From NCBI GenBank assembly GCA_046728115.1, contig JBKPDW010000009.1, positions 1 through 17,533 on the forward strand: 17,533 nucleotides of DNA. Direction: 5' to 3'. The number at the start of each line of letters is the position of its first letter. The stretch's first letter is position 1. Positions 14,509-17,533 of this stretch are shown piece after piece. The notes below the pieces were generated by a model, which saw only the letters and a program-made list of their open reading frames with translations, made no database searches and had not been told where the DNA came from. This DNA is from CAVSWN01 sp046728115. GTDB taxonomy: Bacteria; Acidobacteriota; Vicinamibacteria; Vicinamibacterales; CAVVIG01. The translations under genes and the position numbers were made by a program.

Positions 14509-15912
14509 ATGGAACCCGTGAAGCGTACGGTCCTGGTGCTCTCGGTGTTGGCGGCGGTTGCAGTCGCTGCGGCGATCTATCAGGCCGCGGCGCGGCAGCG
14601 CGCGTATCGGAGCATAATTGCCCGCGGCGACACGGCGCTGCGCGACGACCAGCCCTTTGCGGCCATGGAGGCGTACAGCGGCGCTATCGCGCTGCGGCCG
14701 GATTCGATGCTGGCCTATCTGCGCCGCGGCGAGACCTATCAGCGTCGCGGCGACACGGGCGACCTCGATCTGGCCGCACGCGATTTCCGCAAGGCAGCCT
14801 CTCTCGACCCCACGGCGACGCGGCCGCTGGAGGAGCTTGGTGACGTCCTCTACCAGCTGCGCCAATATGGCGGTGCTGCCGAGGCATTCGACCGCGCGGC
14901 GAAGATCGACGACCGCTCCGCGAGGCTCAGCCACAAGCTGGCGCTTGCCCATTACCGCGAGGGCGACCTGGACGCGGCGATGAGCACCGCGAACCAGGCG
15001 CTGCGACTCGACGAGAAGCTGGCGGACGCCCATTACTTGCTGGGCCTTTGTTTCCGCGAAAAGGGTCGGCCCGCGGAGGCTCTGGCGGCACTCGAGAAGG
15101 CGGCGGCGCTCGCCCCTGGGTCGATCCCCGTGCGGGAAGAGCTCGCGGACTTATACGGATCGCTCGACCGCCAGCCGGACGCGCTCGTACAGCTGCAGCT
15201 GCTGGCCGGACTCGATCGAGCCCATGTGGAGCGTCAGGTCGCGCTCGGTCTTGCACAGGCCAGGGCACATCGCTGGGAGCTGGCGGTATTGACCCTGAGC
15301 GGTGCACTCGACCGCGCTCCCGACAGTCCAGTCATCTACGGAGCGCTTGGCCGCGTCTGGCTCGAGAGTGCCCAGGCGCGTGGCGACCGTGCGGAGTTGA
15401 CCAAGGCGCGCGAGGCGCTGGAACGAATCGTGTCGAGCCAGGACGCGACCAGCGAAATTGTGGGACTGTACGGACGGACGCTGCTGCAGGAGGGCGACAC
15501 GGAACGCGCGGAGCAGACGCTCCACGACGCCGTCAACCGTTATCCGATCGACCCAAATGCTCTGCTCCAGTACGCGATTGCCGCCGAACGTCAGAATCAC
15601 TTCGGGACGGCACGCGGCGCCCTGATCCAGTACGGCGCATTGGTCACCACTGATCCCGAATTCACGTCGCGGGCGAGTCGAATCGCAATGCTCTCGCTTC
15701 GTCTGAACGAGCCACACACCGCCGTTCTGTGGCTCCGGCGCGCACTGGCCGCAAGCCCGAACGACCTGCGAATTACCTCAGAACTTGCCGAAGCCCAACT
15801 CAAGGCGGGAGACACAGACGGCGCGCAGGCAACGATAGCCCGTGGACTCGAGAAGGACCCCGAGAACGACGTGCTTCTAGAGCTGTCGCGTAAATTATCG
15901 GACCGACGTTGA
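14509..15912 (+). CDS. Membrane-anchored TPR repeat protein
   Basis: Predicted 467 residues. A basic start (MEPVKR) and one membrane span (about 7-24) anchor it, with the rest probably in the periplasm. From about residue 33 to the end it is a chain of tetratricopeptide repeats of ~34 residues. Clear ones include RGDTALRDDQPFAAMEAYSG and LDEKLADAHYLLGLCFREKG, the latter followed by PAEALAALEKA. About ten to twelve units fit, some degenerate. TPR arrays bind other proteins; no enzymatic motif is seen. It is divergent from the ECF sigma operon and shares a 142-nt upstream region with it, but I saw no ECF-type promoter on its strand. GTG 14518 (MKRTVLVLSVL...) is an alternative start. Function unknown. 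Confidence 0.85.
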   Translation: MEPVKRTVLVLSVLAAVAVAAAIYQAAARQRAYRSIIARGDTALRDDQPFAAMEAYSGAIALRPDSMLAYLRRGETYQRRGDTGDLDLAARDFRKAASLDPTATRPLEELGDVLYQLRQYGGAAEAFDRAAKIDDRSARLSHKLALAHYREGDLDAAMSTANQALRLDEKLADAHYLLGLCFREKGRPAEALAALEKAAALAPGSIPVREELADLYGSLDRQPDALVQLQLLAGLDRAHVERQVALGLAQARAHRWELAVLTLSGALDRAPDSPVIYGALGRVWLESAQARGDRAELTKAREALERIVSSQDATSEIVGLYGRTLLQEGDTERAEQTLHDAVNRYPIDPNALLQYAIAAERQNHFGTARGALIQYGALVTTDPEFTSRASRIAMLSLRLNEPHTAVLWLRRALAASPNDLRITSELAEAQLKAGDTDGAQATIARGLEKDPENDVLLELSRKLSDRR

Positions 15913-15948
15913 ACGCAGCGATCGGCCACGACCGCACGGAGGAGCGTT

Positions 15949-16746
15949 CTACCGCCGCGCAGCCTTCGGATCCATCACGTCTCGCAACCCATCGCCCAGG
16001 AAATTGAAACCCAGCACCAGCAGAGCAATCGCAAGGCCTGGGAAAATCGTCAGGTGCGGCGCGTCCAGCAAGTGCGCGCGCCCGCCGTTGAGCATCGTGC
16101 CCCAGCTCGGCGTCGGAGGCTGGACACCCAGCCCCAGGAAACTGAGCGCTGCCTCGCCGATGATGGCGGCTGCCATCCCCAGCGTGGCTTGAACGACAAC
16201 GGCTGGGATGGCGGTCGGTACGACGTGCCGCCAAAGAATGCGCGGCGCACCCGCTCCGAGCGCGCGTGCGGCGAAGACGTACTCGAACTCGCGCGCGCGC
16301 AGCACCTGTCCGCGCACAACTCGCGCGTACCCCACCCAACCGATGATGGTCAACGCAAACAGCACATTGCTCAGGCTCGGACCGAGAACGGCAACGAGCG
16401 CGATCGCCAGCAGCAGCCCAGGAAACGCTAACAGCACGTCAATCACCCGACTGATGACATCGTCAACCAATCCACCGAAGTAGCCGGCGAGCGCACCGAG
16501 CAACGTCCCGACTGAAGCCGACACGGACACCACCGTCAGACCGACCAGAAACGAGATTCGCGCTCCCGCCAGAACACGCGCGAGCACGTCGCGGCCCAGT
16601 TCGTCGAGCCCGAGCGGATGGCCACTTGTCGGTCCCTCGAGTCGAAGCGCGAGATCCTGTGCCGCCGGATCGCCCCGGGCGATCGACGGGCCTGCGAGTG
16701 CCGCAACGGCGGCGAACACGACGATGGCCGCGCCTGTTCGCAGCAT
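15949..16746 (-). CDS. Dipeptide/oligopeptide/nickel-type ABC transporter permease (DppC/OppC family)
   Basis: Inner-membrane permease of 265 residues. After a first span (about 5-22) comes the family element HPLGLDELGRDVLARVLAGA (43-62), then about five further spans. The cytoplasmic EAA loop, FEYVFAARALGAGAPRILWR (154-173), continues into HVVPTAIP and contacts the ATPase. The LSFLGLGVQPPTPSWGTMLN segment (201-220) is a hallmark of DppC/OppC/NikC. It starts 3 nt after the stop of the upstream permease. No ATPase or binding protein is in the window, so the substrate cannot be assigned; peptides are the default for the family. It is somewhat short because the N-terminal cytoplasmic tail is reduced. 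Confidence 0.92.
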   Translation of the reverse strand: MLRTGAAIVVFAAVAALAGPSIARGDPAAQDLALRLEGPTSGHPLGLDELGRDVLARVLAGARISFLVGLTVVSVSASVGTLLGALAGYFGGLVDDVISRVIDVLLAFPGLLLAIALVAVLGPSLSNVLFALTIIGWVGYARVVRGQVLRAREFEYVFAARALGAGAPRILWRHVVPTAIPAVVVQATLGMAAAIIGEAALSFLGLGVQPPTPSWGTMLNGGRAHLLDAPHLTIFPGLAIALLVLGFNFLGDGLRDVMDPKAARR

Positions 16747-16749
16747 GGG

Positions 16750-17533
16750 TCAGTCGAACCGAATTCGGGGATCCAGCAGACCGTACGCAAGATCCGTCAG
16801 CAGGTTCATCGCCACGTAGGTCGTCGCGATCAGCAGAATGCACCCCTGGACGAGGGGGTAGTCGCGGAAGCTGATCGACTGAATCAGCAGGCGGCCGACG
16901 CCCGGCCACGCAAAAATCGTTTCGGTGATCACGGCGCCCGTCAACACGGCGCCAAACTGCAGACCCAGGACCGTGACCACGGGGATGAGACTGTTGCGAA
17001 ATGCATGACGCAGCACCGCGCGGGCGAACGACAGGCCGCGAGCCCGCGCCGCGAGCACGTACAATTCGCGCAGTTCCTCGATGACGCTCGCGCGCGTCAT
17101 GCGCGCCAGAACCGCGGTCAGCGGAGCGCCCAGCGTGATGGCGGGCAGCACGAGATTCGCCACTGTGCCGCGGCCCGACACCGGCAGCCATCCGAGTTCG
17201 ACAGAGAACACGATTGCCAGCAGCGGTCCGAGCCAGAAGTTCGGCATCGATATTCCAATCAGCGATACCGTGGTCGCAGCAATGTCGACGCGGCTGCCTG
17301 CACGAACCGCCGCGAGAATGCCCAGCGGAATGCCGACCAAGATGGCCAGGAGCATGGAGGCGAATGCCAGCTCGAACGTGGCCGGCATCCGCTCGGCTAT
17401 GGCGGACGCAACACCCTGATTCGTCCGCAACGACGCACCGAGGTCGCCCTTCGCGAGATTTCGAAGGAACACTCCGTACTGAACCAGCAGAGGGCGATCC
17501 AGACCCAGACGACCGCGCAATTCGGCTATGTCC
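16750..17533 (-). CDS. Dipeptide/oligopeptide/nickel-type ABC transporter permease (DppB/OppB family), 5' end missing
   Basis: Partner permease of the next gene; the two would form the membrane channel. The frame is open to the right edge (17533), so the N-terminus with the first span is missing, probably 50-75 residues by comparison with the usual ~305-340. What remains (about 261 codons) starts in the periplasmic loop (LGLDRPLLVQYGVFLRNLAK, then GDLGASL). It also has the membrane core, SLIGISMPNFWLGPLLAIVF (before an LGWLP motif), the EAA loop (ELYVLAARARGLSFARAVLR, then HAFRNSLIPVV) and the C-terminal DLAYGLLDPRIRF, a DppB hallmark. A TTG at 17520 should not be read as a start. Confidence 0.93.
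   Translation of the reverse strand, partial: DIAELRGRLGLDRPLLVQYGVFLRNLAKGDLGASLRTNQGVASAIAERMPATFELAFASMLLAILVGIPLGILAAVRAGSRVDIAATTVSLIGISMPNFWLGPLLAIVFSVELGWLPVSGRGTVANLVLPAITLGAPLTAVLARMTRASVIEELRELYVLAARARGLSFARAVLRHAFRNSLIPVVTVLGLQFGAVLTGAVITETIFAWPGVGRLLIQSISFRDYPLVQGCILLIATTYVAMNLLTDLAYGLLDPRIRFD

Noticed and set aside
1..17533. CRISPR arrays, tRNA/rRNA genes, transposases, phage genes, attachment sites
   Set aside because: None found on reading. The only tandem array is the 7-nt repeat, which is far too short to be CRISPR.

Overview
The window is GC-rich DNA from a free-living bacterium. Its gene content (a complete trp operon headed by a fused aroD-aroE gene, an S55-type peptidase paired with a secreted beta-propeller protein, an ECF sigma/anti-sigma pair) resembles soil Acidobacteriota of the Vicinamibacteria kind. 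That placement is inference from gene content and style; no rRNA is present to confirm it.

Left half (about 1-8571, minus strand): one long aromatic amino acid operon. In transcription order it reads trpL leader peptide - attenuator - aroDE fusion - trpE - trpG - trpD - trpC - trpF - trpB - trpA - chorismate mutase (cut by the left edge). Most junctions are overlapping or nearly so (20 nt, 4 nt, 4 nt, 32 nt, 3-nt gap). The exceptions are a 54-nt trpE/trpG gap filled by an 8-copy heptanucleotide repeat, a 15-nt trpG/trpD gap and a 105-nt trpB/trpA gap. The encoded enzymes convert 3-dehydroquinate to shikimate and chorismate to tryptophan, and divert chorismate to prephenate.

The main discovery lies at 8361-8571, upstream of aroDE. 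There is a strong sigma70-type promoter, a short leader ORF with three Trp codons within five codons (W-R-W-Y-W), and three copies of one 9-nt sequence (two direct, one complementary). These can form either an antiterminator or a 14-bp intrinsic terminator with a U7 run. The U-run abuts the aroDE start codon, and the 3' arm of the terminator is also the aroDE Shine-Dalgarno sequence. This looks like ribosome-mediated tryptophan attenuation controlling a whole aromatic supra-operon.

Middle (8591-12798, plus strand): a back-to-back promoter drives an exported S55/SpoIVB-like peptidase-family protein. A GTGA-overlapping gene follows for a large secreted beta-propeller protein with C-terminal Ig/fibronectin-like modules. 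A small dispersed-type palindromic repeat lies in its N-terminal coding region.

Right part: an ECF sigma factor and its zinc-type anti-sigma factor (minus strand, GTGA overlap), preceded by a sigma-E-like promoter (GGAACT-N16-GTCTAA) that suggests autoregulation. Next comes a divergent membrane-anchored TPR protein (plus strand). Last are two minus-strand dipeptide/oligopeptide ABC transporter permeases, the upstream one cut by the right edge. No tRNA, rRNA, CRISPR array, transposase or phage gene was seen. No gene-free stretch exceeds 300 bases.
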